From Gaeumannomyces sp. JS-464 (lineage: Eukaryota; Ascomycota; Sordariomycetes; Magnaporthales; Magnaporthaceae), in contig NGZR01000002.1 of NCBI GenBank assembly GCA_002197995.1, forward strand, positions 4,588,001-4,652,000: a DNA stretch of 64,000 nucleotides, written 5' to 3'. Positions 33,600 to 45,262 of the stretch are shown here, in pieces. A model generated the notes under the pieces. It was not told where the DNA came from and ran no database searches. It worked only from the letters and a program-made list of their open reading frames with translations. Positions within the stretch are counted from its first letter, which is position 1. Each line of letters opens with the position of its first letter. A program made the translations under genes and the position numbers.

Positions 33600-36500
33600 T
33601 CCTAGTAATTTTTAAGGTTGGTTTTTTTTCCCACGTGTTTTTTTCGTAGCCGTACTTTTTCTATTTAACTAGGTACTTTTTAGGCTTATATTTTAGCTTA
33701 TAATTTAAAAGATTTTCGATTTCGTATTTTTATTCCAGGTTAATTTCCATTAACTCGTTACTTTTAAAATCCGGTAACGTTAATTCGAATAAAGAAATAT
33801 AAAAAACCGGGTGGGATTTTATAATTAGCGGTAATCGGAATTTGTAATTTACGTTCGAAACCTTTTTTAATACCTTAAAAGGTTTTAATTTTTTATGGTT
33901 TAATTTATCGTTTGGTTGTTTTGTTTTAATATTGCGTTAAAAAAGATAAACGTTATCCTTTTTTTTAAAAGTCGGTTTTTCAATCCTTTTTTTATTTGTT
34001 TAAATAGCTATACGGTGCCGTAGTTTTTTTAGCTTTATTTAAAAGTGTTTATGCAGTTTAATAAATTCCGTTATTTGTATTTCCGCTGCTAAAACATGTT
34101 TTCCTGCTTTGGGTTTTTTGTACGTTATAAGCGTAAACTTGTAATTCGCATAAAACGGTGTAATTTTTATGCGTTTATAAATTAAGCTGTTATAAGCGAA
34201 TTAAGCTATAAAAAATAGTTATATTTAGTTATTTTATTTATAATTAACGTAATAACGTAAATATTGCTTTATAGTTTAATTCGTCCGTTTTATTTATTTA
34301 TTTATTTAAAAGTGGTAAGCCGTAAATAAAAAGTGTTTAGCTTTTAGTAAAGCCGTAAGCCTTTTTTAAAACTTGCTCGTAAATAGCTTATTTTTATCCG
34401 TAATTAAGCGGTTTAACGTGCCGTATTCCGCTATTACGTGTTTAATAAAAACGTACGCTAATTCGGTAGCGTTGCTGCTTTTTTTATACGGTAAAAATAA
34501 GGCATATTTGGTAAATTTGTTTATTATTACCAGTATATTATTATACTTAATTCCAATTATCGGTTTTTTAAATTAAAAAAGTTTAATAACGAAATTTATA
34601 GTAATTTTTTACTACGCTCCGTTCGGTGCTAGCAAAAGTTGCAATAACTTATATGGTTTATGCCTATTAGTTTTGTTTTTAGCATAATTTTCGCAATTTT
34701 TTATTGCATTTTGTATTTCGGCTTGAATTTTTACAAATTCGTAATATTATTGTAACCGTTTTTACGTTTTTTTTACGTTTTGGTAGCCGTATGCCAGCTG
34801 GCTATAAATTTATTGGATTTTTTTTAAGGTTTAAACTCCTTTTTACTGGACCGTTTTCGCGAGTATTTTTTATACCGAAATTAAAAATCCGTTTAGTTTT
34901 TTCGCTAAAATTACTCGTGTTTTTTTTAAATATTACGACCTAATGGTTTAATCGTCGGCTTAAAGCGTCCGTTTGGCCGTTTTTCGACCTTTTTTAATAT
35001 TCGATCCAAATATCGTAGTTTTGCAAAAACTCGTTTTAACGAATTTATCGTTTGTTTAAGTTTTTACTTATAATAAAATGCGTTAAGTTTTTATAATTTG
35101 TATATATTATAACCTAATGCTTCGTTTTACAAAAGTGCGGTTGCCATTTTTCAAATGCTCGGATAATTGTTAAAAGTTTTTTATCGTAAATTTAATAATT
35201 TAATTTAACTTTATTTAGCTTTTGCGAAAAAAACGCGTAAAAATGCAACCGTTTTTAATCGTTTTTTTATTCGAGTTAACCGCCGATCGCGTAATCCGAC
35301 GCGTTAGTTTTAACTTTAAATGGTTTTTTTAAGTTTAGGAATATTAACATTGGTTTTTTTAATACGGCGTTTCGTAATTATTTAAAAGCTTTTTATTTTT
35401 ACCTTTCTTAATAAAATTGGTGGTCGTTTTTGGTAAAATTCGTAAATAGTATAGCAATTTTGCTATAATTATAAATAAACCGTTTATAAAAGTTTAAAAA
35501 CTTTAAAAACCTTCGTATTTCCGTAACGTTTTTAAATATAAGCCATTTTTTAATTTTTTCGATTTTTTTAAAATTTATGCAAATTTATTTGGGTGTAATT
35601 ACGAATTTTAAAAAAGCGATTTTTTGCAAATGCTATTCGCATTTTTTTAGTTTAATAAAAAGCTTTGCATTAAGTAGTTTTTAAAGCTTTTTATATACGT
35701 GCTATTTATGCTTTTTTATTATTTTCGAAAAAATTAAAATATCGTTTAAATACGCGAAAACGAAAACGTTAAAATATTTGCGCAATATATGATTAATTAT
35801 TTTTTAAAACGTAATTAATGCGTTAATAAGCCTGAAAGTTATTACTAAAAACTTGTAATATTTAAACCTCGTTTTAAAAACCGTAAGCCATTTTTGGCCT
35901 TTTTTAATTCGTATTAAACTGTAAGCTTTCCGTAAGTTTAAAGCCGTAAAATACTAAGCTTTGCCGAGCTTATCGCGCAATTCGTTAATAAAAGGCAAAA
36001 AATACCGATTTTTTATCGTAATTTCGTTTAGCGGGCGGTAGTCGATGCATATTCGTTCCGTCCCGTTTTTTTTTTTTTTTTATAAAATTTCGTATTTTAT
36101 TAAAAAGTCGAAAGGTTTAATATGTCCTTTCCGTAAGTTTTCCTTTAATTGTTTTTTTAACACCTTTTATTATTAAAAGCTAAATTGGTATAATTTTTGG
36201 TATTTAAGCTGCGTTTTTAGTTTAAGTTTAATTTTTAAATCGAACGGTTTATATTTGGGAAGCACCGTTTTTAAGTTTTTCCTAAATAACTTTTCGTATT
36301 TGTGGTATTTTTCCAAAATATTTGCGAGCCGTTTTTTAATATTAATTTAATTATTTTAATCGCTTTCCATTTTAAATAATCGTATATTTGTTAATGCTAA
36401 ATGCGAAAATGAATTACTAAGTTTTATTACCGTTATAACCTTTTTTCGTTGCTTTTTATGCTTACGGTTTAAAGTTCGTAATTTATAAACCGTTTTAATT

Positions 36501-39050
36501 ATTCGTAATTTCTTTTATTAAATTTAGCCAGTAATTTAATTTATTCGTAAATTATTTTTTTTAAACTAAAGGATTTCGAAAATAACGTTTCCTTTTTTTA
36601 TATCCAGCTCGTTTAATATAATAATAACGTTTTTCCTATTCCAAATGCGTAATATTATTAGTTATATTTTTCGGTCGATTTATTTTTTATTATAAGCGAT
36701 AGGTATTTTTCGACCGTTTTTAATTAATACGATTAATATTTCCGTTTTATAGGAATTTTATACCGTTTAACCGTTTATAGCGATACGTAATCGCTTTATA
36801 CTTTATAATTAATTATTATTTTAACCTTTTTTTTTAATATTCCATCCGGAATGTTAATAGGTTATATAATTAATTCGATTTTACTATTGCGAAGGTTTTT
36901 ATCGATTTTCGTTTTCCATTTCGTGTTTTCCGTTTAGGTGGTTTTTTTAATTTTTTAGTAAAAAGAACGAATATCGTACGTTCGTTTTTTTATCCGGGTT
37001 AAACGGCACGTACGTTTAAGCAATTTTTTAATATTAAGCTTTCGCTTTTTATGCTATATGTTTTTTGCATTTTATAATTTCGCATTTTCCTTAATTAAGC
37101 ATTTTGGTAATATATAATATCGAATGCCGTTCGCTAGGTTTAAAAATTGCGGTAAATTTGCCGATTTGGGCTAATTTTTACCGTAGCAATTAAAATGCCA
37201 AACGAAGGTTTAACTTTTGGCTCGCTTTTTAACTTTCGTAAAAAGAAATCGTATTTAAGCTTAAATCGTAAATGGAATTTGCATTTTCCGTAAATGCATT
37301 TTGCTTAAAAAAAGTACAAATATCCAAAATGTTCCATATTAACGTTAAGGTAATCCTTAGGTTTTAGCGTAATTTATTTTGGCTCGTTTGCTTTATTAAA
37401 CTTATAATTAGCATATTTAACTTCCTGCTAATCGTTAAACTATAACAAAGGTTAGCCGTTATTTCCGTTCGTTAATATAGCGTAATATAACGGGCTATTT
37501 AAGTGTTTTAAAACCTTAACATTCCAAAAACACTCCGAAATATCGAAAAGCGTAAAAGCGTATTAGTTTTTTTAATTTGCCTGTTTTTTGCGAATTATAA
37601 GTACGAAAGTTCCGCCGTTCGAACTTTCCGCTCGTTTTTAAAACTCGGCCGTTTTAAAGTTTTAACCATTTCGGTTTATTTTAGCGTTAGTATCGAAATT
37701 TTCCAATTTTCGAAAAAGGTGTGTTTAATTTAAAAGGTTTTTTTAAGCTTTTCCTTTTTTTGCGTTATTTGCTAAAGTTGCTCCTTTTTAAATCCCGCGA
37801 AAAGCGGTATCGTTTTTTTTTTTCCGAATTTTCGGGCCCGGAAACGATTTGCTGTTTTTTTTCGCTATCGTATTTAAGCCTCGTAGTTTTAAACATGCAA
37901 ATATTTCGTAATTTTTAAAAATACCACCTAATAGCTTTTTTATCGGATTAGTATATAGCATATAGTTTGTTATAGCAATACGTCCAGCTAAACGCCGTTT
38001 TAAAACATGGTTTTTTTTATATTAAGCTTTTTTGCGTTCGTTAAAAGTTCGTTATTTAGCGGTTATTATTCCGCTAAAAGCAGTTAATTTTAATATAACC
38101 GGTTTAGCCGCATTTAAAACACTTCCCGTTTTTCGGGTTTTACTTTTGTTTTTTTTATTGCTTTTATTACTAGTAAGCGGCTTCCGCACTAAAGTTTATA
38201 AAGCTTAAATGCGTTTCGTAAACCGTAATAAATTGCTGTTTAGCTTTTTTTTTAATTAGCTTTATTATTTTATGCCGCACTTTTAAAACCATGTTTTTTT
38301 TTTTTCCTATTACCGTTCGTATAACCTATCGCTAATGCGGACCGCGTTTTTAACGTAGTTTGTAAAAAAACTCGGGGCGATCCTATTTCGCGAGTTTTTT
38401 TTACGTTTTCGCGTAACCCGTTGTAAAAGTGCAGTATTAACGTAGCGTCGTTCCAATTAAGCTTAATGCTAATCCGTTAAAAGTCCGTTGCGTATTTAGC
38501 TGCAAGCCTTCGCTATTTAAAAGCTAGCAAATTTCTTTCGGCGATTTTAATTTCGTCGATTATTTTAAACACTTTTCCGATCTTTTTTCCGAAGGTTTCG
38601 AAGCTGGCGAAAATAAGCTTAGTGGCTTTTTGGTTATTTTTATACCTTTTAAAGTAGTTATTCCAAATCGGCTAAAACCATTTTTTCACTTTGCCGTTTA
38701 GCTTGGTAATAGCATATGCAACCTTTTGTTTTTCGCTTACGAATTGTTATTCGTAAAATTTAAAATAGCTTTTGCATTCGGTGAAAAACGTTTTAAGCTT
38801 GCCGTTTTTCCTTTCGTAAAGGTCCGAGAACGGGAACTTATACGTTCGGATTGCGATAAGTGCTTTAAAAAACGCTAGCTTCGCAGTAAACTGCTTTACC
38901 TCGTTTTAGCTTTTAGCGATTTTAATCGTTATAAGTTTAAAAAGGCTGGCCGTGTTAGCGGCTTCGTCGAGGTTATATTTAACACCGTTAAAGGTAAAAA
39001 CCGTGGTTTTTTCCTTTTTAAGCTTTTTGCTGCTGCTCGTTATAGCTGCA
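33600..39050 (-). pseudogene. A4 gag-pol remnant
   Basis: Read on minus from 39050. The gag start region near ATGCAGCT (about 39045) leads into the same capsid blocks as A3 (MFEIIDE-like patch near 38570, YLHFYNGLRENVK-like near 38410). RT has VFAYLNDILIFS at about 35722-35760. Integrase falls around 34000-34900, with the post-integrase strip PTFKKKDNVYLF and SHPVFYISLFELTL near 33790-33960. The chromodomain near 33610-33750 includes KYEIENLLNYKLKYKPKKYL. Numerous stops. The 34373-34576, 34704-34943 and 37721-37918 plus-strand ORFs are shadows. Confidence 0.82.
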
Positions 39051-39092
39051 TTGTCCTCCTTTTAACGAGGTATTAAATAGGATTAGTTAAAA

Positions 39093-39541
39093 TGTTACAA
39101 TTAGGGGTTTGCTTTTAAAGTAGGGCATTTTAAGGGTGGAAAGGACAGTATCGCTGATTTAGTTAACAAAGGAATACGTAACTTAAAAGGATAATTTAAT
39201 TGCTTGTTTTAGGGGGTGCTTAGGAGCTAACTTAGGTTAACTAATGCCGAAGCTTTAGTTAAAGCTATTTAAAACAGTGGGAAATCCATCCTTTATATAC
39301 ACGCTGCTTTTTGCTTTGTGTTGGGTTAAATTTGTAGTTTTGCCATAGATTTACAAATCCCTTTTGGATTTATTGCTTTGTTACAAATCCATAAATCCTT
39401 TTCAGATTTGTTGTTTTGTTACAAATCTATAGATTCCTTTTGGTTTACGTAACTCCACGTAACCAGGGCGGGGCGGAAGCACCACTTTAGGGCCCCCCCT
39501 CCTGCCCTGCTGTTTTGGGGGCCTGCATACTAGTCGTAACA
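39093..39541 (-). repeat. A4 5' LTR, weakly mutated
   Basis: 449 bp from TGTTACAATT to TAGTCGTAACA on plus. Its G+C-rich blocks (for example GGGGCGGAAGCACCAC and GGGCCCCCCC) resemble the solo LTR rather than its own sister LTR at 32125-32535. Confidence 0.9.
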
Positions 39542-39995
39542 CTGCTGTTTTTTCGAAATTTTAATTAAAATCCGGTAATCGGGTTTAGGGCCGGCGGGTG
39601 GGCGGGGCTCCCAAAGTGTTTGGGGTAAACGGTTTTTTAAGGCTTATGCAAGTGGTTAAAGCTGTTACAATCCCGTACAGGCCGCGTTCGCGTAAATGGT
39701 CGGAGCCGGGCGTTATGTGCCGGGCGTTATGTGCCGGGCGCGTTATTAAATTTAGGAGTTGCAAGCGCTTTTTCGTCCCCCCGGAAAAAGGCTGGCTGGC
39801 TTAGCAGCGCTTTTTTTACGTATTTTAAAAAGCAAACTTTCCAACCGTGCGCTTCGCGCGCCGCTTCGGGGGGTAGGAAAGCGATGCTAGCGTTTATCGA
39901 TCGGGCTAAAGTGGCGCAAATTAGGGCCGTTTAGCTTTGTTTACGCGTAAAGCTCGCGATTATTTTTTCCGCGGCCGCTGCAACCGACCCGGGGG
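39542..39995 (-). mobile_element. L1 fragment: N-terminal part of LINE ORF1
   Basis: Minus strand, right of A4. It reads APTIYANAACTGL, then NRLPQTLWEPRPPAGPKPD and YRILIKISKKQQ at the junction with A4. A Pro/Ala-rich stretch followed by a YRILI(R/K)(I/L)SKE-like strand is typical of the region before the RRM-like domain of Tad ORF1 proteins. It is less AT-rich than the rest of the block, but still has stops. The short plus-strand ORFs at 39598-39934 are shadows. Confidence 0.55.
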
Positions 39996-41240
39996 TCGGG
40001 CTTTTAAGCCGAGGGGAAGGGAAAAAGCGCTATAGCGCGTGGGGAGCTTAGGGAAAGAGTAGGGCTAAGGCTGGGGGAAGGGTGTCGTTGGGGTGTAAGG
40101 TAAAAAGGGAAAGGAAAGGGGCATTTGTGTTAATGCCGACGCCGTGGAGGTTTTCCTAGCCTTGTTTAGGCCTTATTAAGTGTTGCGTGTTTCGCAACGG
40201 GGACGGCGTATTTGCGTGTGCGCTAAAAAGCGCGGGGGTCGGGCGGCAGCGACGCGCTCTTTCAGGCCGAAAGGCTTTTAATAAGAGCGTGCGCCACTTT
40301 ATTAGCTAAAAGGGGGGCCGTTGGCAACGGCATAGTGCCGTCGCTAGCGCTGTTAATAGGCGTGTTATTAGTGTTAGGTTGCTAAATTAGCGGGTGTTAA
40401 AGATTTGTATGCAATTTGGCAGTGTGTACTAATAGCACAATGCTAAAAATTGGTAAGTTCGTGGAAAGTGGACACGAGGACGATAACCCGTGCCGTTATG
40501 GGATAAACAAATCCCTTCCCACTTTGTATTTTGCAAGTTAGCTAAAGCGTTAAAAAACAAATGGCTTACGGCGAACCCTCCCCCGGTTTTGGATAAGCCC
40601 GGGTATTGAAAACAGCTACTTTAAAAGCCCGTCCTTTTTACCTCGTTCGTTAAAACCACCAACTATTATACTATCGCCGGGCGATAATAACGGGCTTTAA
40701 AAAGCCTATATATAATCTTTCCCTTTTCTTTCGTACTTTTTTCCTTTGTATTTGCTATTTTATCCAAACCAGCAGTAGGCTCGCTAGTCCCCCGCACACA
40801 CGGCTAGGCACCGGGGGGGTCCCGAGGACCTCTCCGTCCAAACCCGGCCTTACCCCTTTTCCAGCACACCCGCCGGCCGAACGCATAACTGCCACCCGCA
40901 GCGCTTACAGCGCCCCGGCGTTTATACGCCCTATAGCCGATCGCCCGCTTACCAATAAGGAGCGCCGGAATGCGGCCCGACCTCCGTATGCCTTCGGGTT
41001 TAATTTGTTAGCCGCCTCGATAGCAGCACTATAGCCCTGGTGTAAATAAGCTGAGGTAGCGCTAGCACGTCATATGCCTTTTGGGAGGCAGGGACTGGTA
41101 AATCCCGATTTACCGACGTTAAATAGACTTACTTACTCACTTACTCTCCGCCTTAGCAAGGACAACATTTTTAACCTTACCGTCTACCACCAGACCGCCC
41201 CCGCGTAAGTACTTACGGACCCTAGCCGTAACCTAGCCTG
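39996..41240. other. Transition zone, possible LINE 5' UTR or another repeat, no gene
   Basis: Mixed composition between the RIP block and normal DNA. It contains a TATATATAA-like stretch followed by pyrimidine-rich DNA (about 40705-40750), G/C-rich non-coding sequence and a short tetranucleotide run (ACTTACTTACTCACTTACT near 41137). No ORF of interest. By position, part of it could be the 5' UTR and promoter of L1 (minus strand), but this cannot be shown. Confidence 0.35.
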
Positions 41241-42580
41241 ATATGGGGAAGAGACCTTGACTGCTATGAAGCTAACAAGACGAATCCTCTTTTCTTTCTA
41301 GTTTCGGTTTCTAGGGCAATATCGTCGTTCCTACTTACTGCCTCGTTGAGAACGGCGCCACGTCCTGCGTTAGGGACCAGACCGAGGCTGAGCTGCACGT
41401 TTACAAGTAAAGGGGAACCGAGCTTTCACAAAGCAGCAAAGGGTTAGGGTTATGTTTGTAGCAAGTAGTGCTTCCTAAACCAACTAAGCCAGCTCCAATT
41501 ATATGTGCAATGTTAGGATCGTAAGCCCGTGACCATCCTTTTATATCCATGTGCGCAGATGTAGCTGCGGCCGTGCAGGAACCACCACTTTAGTAGTCCC
41601 GTCTCCGCCAGGCGCGTAGGGCTGAACCTTCGGGGCGCTTGGGAGCGGCAATCGTGTGGAGCTGGTTGTGTTCGCCCTGACGGCGGTCCATTCTGATCGC
41701 TCGTTATGTTCTGTATTTCAAGTCGCGATCGCTTGCACCGACACCAAATCTGCCAATTCCCAAACCACCCTTTTGACAGAAGCCAGCTGTTCTATCGACA
41801 TGGCTGTTGCACCAAGATATAATCCTTGCAGCCTTTTACAGAAGCAAGACGTCCTTGTTTTGTTTGGTTCGAGGATGCGATCACCCCGTATGGGGTTCCG
41901 ACTGTCGTTTTCGACCATTATTTTCTCGTCGTCGATATCGACGCCGAGGCGGCTATCCTGACCCAGGCTGGGTGGTTAAACACCTATCCTCAGATGTTTT
42001 CGTTCCTGGACAGAGACCCATCCATTCATCACAGGAGATTAGAACCTCCAGGTCATTATACTGTGGAGGCCCCAATTCCCAAAAACGCTCTTTATCCTCT
42101 TCCACCCCAAGGGCCATTGCCTGCGGCGGATAATAGTTCTTTTGCTGGCGGCGTAATGGGGCTATCCAATCGAATGCCTTCATTAGAGATCAACCCCCGA
42201 TGCGCCCATCCAGCCATACCCACCCTTGCTTGTCCTTGTGGACGACATGGTTATTGTCCTCTTTGATCCGCTTTAGGAGGACCGCTATGGCGCCAGAGAA
42301 TCTCGGGCTCAGTTGATGATCTCCTACCTGTACGGGAACCATCAGACCCTTAAATCGACCGCGTTCGGCGCCCAGCTGCGGGTGGAGGACCGCCAATTTC
42401 ACTATACGACTTCCTCAGGCTCCTTGCCTTGGATGGGTGCAGTAGCCGCTCTTTCGCTATTTACGAGCGCCAGGTGAGAGGGCTTTTCCGTAGCAGTAAT
42501 TTTCGGCTCTGTGAGGAAGGGTCCGTGTCTCTTAGCAGACTGGTTGCCCCTAGACATCGTGAGCCGTGGGGAGCCGGGGA
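41241..42580 (-). other. Possible decayed coding region, strand uncertain
   Basis: No recognised family. On the minus strand two open stretches share one frame and are separated by a single TGA (42190-42402 and 41953-42183). They include a charged segment with ALGVEEDKERFWELGPPQ and LEVLISCDEWMGLC. A third piece (41718-41918, IMVENDSRNPIRGD) is in another frame. On plus, 41826-42266 is open for 146 codons and a frame ending near 42590 reads FLRLLALDGCSSRSFAIY. The residue mix favours minus, but both strands look partly coding. A broken gene near the RIP block is the simplest reading. Confidence 0.3.
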
Positions 42581-42801
42581 TACTTAGGAACTCTCACCAT
42601 ACCAGAAGCAATAAAAAATAATAAAAAGGACACTTTCACCTCCTAAAAGCAACATTACACGGGAACACAACATAAACTCGCTCTCTTCTACAATCCAAAA
42701 AAGTCTTAAGCAGTCCATCCCTCTATTCTCTTTCCCTCCCACGCGCCCGAGGACATTTCCCAACAACACAAACAACACCCCCCAACCCAGCCTTCCCACT
42801 C

Positions 42802-43176
42802 TCAAGCAAAGGCCCGCTGCAAAGCAGCGACCGCGTCGTCCGGGTTGGCCGGGAACACGAACCGGGGCGCGGGCTTGATCTCCTCGAGGCAAAGGTTGAC
42901 CAGCTTTTCGAGCAGCGGGGTCCGGGCCAGGTCGCCGCGGACGCCGCCGCCGATGGCGACGACCTTAAAGGGCGCTTTCCTGGCCTGCTCGCGGACGGTG
43001 GCGACGACGGAGGCGTCGTCGGCCGCCGGGTCGAGAAAGCACGGGACCGGCGCGAAGCCGGCCTCGACGGCGAGGCGGGCCTGCGCGGCCGCCGCCTTCT
43101 TGATGTCCTCCTCGCTGTAGGGGCCGCCACTCTTAAGGCCCATGACGAGGACGGGGATGCCGCTAGGGGAGGACAT
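42802..43176 (-). CDS. Conserved fungal protein of unknown function, 124 aa
   Basis: Single-exon frame whose start is placed at the ATG giving MSSPSGIPVLVMGLKSGGPY. The same frame is open 21 codons further upstream, but that part is basic, Gln/Lys-rich and looks like leader sequence. The protein has a beta-strand start (IPVLVMGL), a helix (SEEDIKKAAAAQARLAVEAG), a second strand (APVPCFLD) and a glycine turn after a strand (FKVVAIGGGVRGD). It ends with a strand-helix pair (PRFVFPANPDDAVAALQRAF). This alternating pattern suggests a small Rossmann-like alpha/beta fold. I recall similar proteins in Sordariomycetes, all without function. No signal peptide or membrane segment. The neighbouring gene-free DNA gives no clue. 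Confidence 0.75.
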   Translation of the reverse strand: MSSPSGIPVLVMGLKSGGPYSEEDIKKAAAAQARLAVEAGFAPVPCFLDPAADDASVVATVREQARKAPFKVVAIGGGVRGDLARTPLLEKLVNLCLEEIKPAPRFVFPANPDDAVAALQRAFA

Positions 43177-43239
43177 GTTTTTTGAGATGCGTGTGGTTTT
43201 GTTGGGTTTTTGTGGTTGCTTTTGGCGATAAGTGGACAC

Positions 43240-45262
43240 CGTAAAAAATGCCCAAGGAAGATCTTATGTATCGGTGTTTAACAAAGACGAGATGGCTGAT
43301 ACTGCTGCTGAGATGACAATTACGAGCTATGTACTTCTTCAAGGAGCGACGATCAAAATGGTTATATACATATGCTTACACCGTCGGGCTTCATCCAGGA
43401 TTCTAGGAATCCGGAGGCTGGATCCCGCCGTCCGTCGGGATTCGGGCATGTCCTCGAGCCCGGAGGATGCAAAATCTGCAAGGTCCGCGGCATTGTTCCT
43501 ACGCTCGTGAAGAGGCGCCACTGAGCTTCAAGTTACTGTTGTGTAACTTATGTTTTGTGCGAGGACAGAGCGAGTCGTCCACCATGGTGGTTAGGGGGTA
43601 AGCACATAGGCAGTTCTGGCTTTCTCGCAACCGGTCCGATTCAGTCCGAATAGCCCGGCCAAAGGGCGCGGAGAGGGTTATGTATCCCGATAGGGCGGGT
43701 GAGCCTGGGGGCTGAAGCATTGAAATCATTGACCGAAAACACCGAAGGGCTCGGGGATAATGGTTATGTCAAAGTGTCTGCTTTCGGAAAGCTCGTCCAG
43801 TAAGCGAGCGAGTGGAGTCCGGTGCCGGGGCCCCACCACAGCTGACAGGGCGCGCCCGGGCTGTCCCGGATCATCTGTAGCGTCGATAGCAGAGCGGGCG
43901 GGCAGTCACGTGCCCGGACCTTCAGTCGGCCGTGATGTGACGGCATGCCCAAGCCGTTTTCCTCTTTTCCGCAGTATTTTTTTATTCCTGCACACTCTCA
44001 CGCCCGGCATATATCCAACTCCCCTTTGGCAGGGCGGTGAGGAGCGAGCTTCCCAGGTTGAGTTGCCAACGGGGCGACTGTAACCCCTAACGGGAAGAAC
44101 AAACTTTGGCCCCATGCAAGGAAAAAAAAAAAAAAAAACAGTCGAGTGCATGCCAATGACGCAAGGGCGAGTTGTCACCAGCGGCTCCACCACCATGCAA
44201 AGGCGTTTGTTGGCTGCGCGTCTGTCACGTCACGCCACACTCGCAACCGGATGAGCGCGGCGCGGCGCGGGAGGGGGCAGGCGCGGGATGGGTTTCGTTC
44301 TTCTTCCCCACTGGAGTTCATCGACGGTTGGCAGGCAAGCCCCGCAAAGCAAGGGGGGTGGGGAGAACGTGAGGATGCAGGGTAACAGGCCATCCGTGGT
44401 GACTTTGCAGCCACACATCCTGAGGAGCAAGGCAGGATTTAAGTAAGGTCCCCGATGCCCATCGGTGTACTGACGCAAGAGGCCTCGGCGGAGCATTTCA
44501 TACACAGGTAGGTAAGTTAGCTCATAGGAAGAGTCAAAGAGCACAGTCGACGCTCTCTCTTGTCCTATCTTACAGACACCATCATCAGTTACCACCCAGA
44601 CATTATTAGTTGAGATATAATGATATTTGCAAGTGGCTATCCAAAACATCACTGCCAGACATGCTAAGCTCGTTCTTTAGTAAAATCGACCGCAGCGTTC
44701 GAAATCCACTCTTGTTTAAACTCTGTCATTTCTCTGACTGACAAGTCCACGTGAGAAACGGAGACGGAGACGTATCTGTGTTTTGTGAAAATGAGGCCCT
44801 TCGTTTTGCCAAGACACGTCTTTCGGCTCATCGCAACAATTTTGATACCCAACCCCTTGCGAGGCTCGCGCGGAACAATGGGGCGGCGTTCCTCGAGGGA
44901 TGGCAGCCGGCACCGGAATAGAGTGCAACACGGCTCTCGCTTAACAATGAGGGACCCGCCTGATCCCAAGTGGCCGCGATCAAGGAACGTGGCGCCATAA
45001 CACTAGAGTCCAAGGATCCACGCACCCTAACTGAGGCAGCAGCATCTTCTCCAAAGGAGAGGGGTTGCGGGCTAGAGGGAAACATATTCGTCAATCCTCG
45101 GGAGGTAAAGAGCTGCTCCCGGCCCGGAATGGATATTGCAGCGGATCGTGCTTTGCGATTCGACAAGCCTTGGAGGCTGGTCGTCTGCGGCTTCTTCTCT
45201 CGGGATAGCGTTGGTGCCTGGCTTCCCGAGCCCGCCCCCACCCCGCACCGTAATATTCGGGA
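43240..45262. other. Gene-poor interval
   Basis: About 2 kb without a convincing gene. Short overlapping ORFs on both strands lack conserved blocks. The longest, 44230-44652 on minus, begins MMFWIATCKYHYISTNN and then turns Pro/Arg-rich. There is an A16 tract at 44123-44138. Normal base composition and no sign of RIP. Confidence 0.5.

Larger units (their letters stand above)
32125..39541 (-). mobile_element. A4: full-length family A chromovirus on the minus strand
   Basis: 7.42 kb with LTRs 32125-32535 (its 3' LTR) and 39093-39541 (its 5' LTR) and a perfect target duplication CTGCT (32120-32124 and 39542-39546). It is inserted into L1 ORF1. On minus: gag (about 38290-39050), pol (RT box YLND at 35741-35752, integrase, chromodomain at about 33610-33750). 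On plus, antisense to these: accessory ORF (32589-33179) and two tRNA-like cassettes (33203-33271, 33409-33480). The 5' LTR is distinctly richer in G+C than the 3' LTR. Confidence 0.92.

Noticed and set aside
41446..41462. Telomere-like GGGTTAGGGTTATG
   Set aside because: Less than two repeat units inside ordinary sequence; not a telomere or a clear interstitial array.
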